Below are positions 13,054 to 13,095 of a DNA stretch of 13,095 nt, one piece after another. The stretch comes from Bacillota bacterium. GTDB taxonomy: Bacteria > Bacillota > UBA4882 > UBA8346. The stretch spans positions 1-13,095 of the forward strand of contig JAEYRN010000057.1 in assembly GCA_023435565.1 (NCBI GenBank). The letters are read 5' to 3'. How positions within the stretch are numbered: the first letter of the stretch is position 1; each line of letters begins with the position of its first letter. The translations under genes and the position numbers were made by a program. The notes under the pieces were generated by a model, which ran no database searches, was not told the DNA's origin, and was given only the letters and a program-made list of their open reading frames with translations.

Positions 13054-13095
13054 AAAAACGTAGCCTCCTATATGTTGTGAAAGGGGAAGGATGTT

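Overview
The window is an accessory region of an AT-rich bacterium. Every convincing gene lies on the minus strand and is read from the right edge towards the left. Ribosome binding sites are strong and GGAGG-like (for example before 2822, 5644, 7902 and 3358). This suits a Bacillota-like host, but no housekeeping marker fixes the phylum. I see no rRNA, tRNA, CRISPR array, transposase or phage gene.

Layout from right to left, in the direction of transcription. At 12747-13053 there is a ~102-residue gene broken by two frameshifts. A secreted 254-residue protein follows (11640-12404), then a 5' copy of a secreted-protein gene fused out of frame to the 3' end of another gene (11121-11566), closed by a clear intrinsic terminator (11034-11078). 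An AT-rich spacer with large perfect hairpins (10741-10870) precedes an ankyrin-TPR-DUF1963 protein (8780-10645), a small membrane protein (8277-8672), a 37-residue exported peptide (8039-8152) and a 601-residue membrane-anchored TPR/ankyrin protein (6097-7902). Next come a doubtful remnant (5671-5985), a membrane-tethered CbrC/UPF0167 protein (5006-5644), an unrecognised 516-residue protein (3396-4946), a paralogue of the small membrane protein (2963-3358), a truncated ankyrin gene and two gene pieces (1869-2822). The left end has a fragment of the 254-residue gene (1571-1688), the intact 218-residue secreted protein (840-1496), a membrane protein (350-820) and an exact 22-bp palindromic tandem array (205-358).

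The main theme is mosaic gene turnover. A two-gene segment was duplicated (1295-1688 and 11365-11757). Each copy kept a different gene intact and truncated the other. Several genes are chimeras or fragments joined at abrupt points. The recognisable families (ankyrin, DUF1963/YwqG, CbrC/UPF0167, possibly DUF3592) and many orphan small proteins resemble arrays of immunity-like or lineage-specific defence genes. No toxin is visible, so this reading is inference. No complete new system can be demonstrated. The best leads are the 22-bp array, the reciprocal duplication, the hairpin spacer and the immunity-like gene array.
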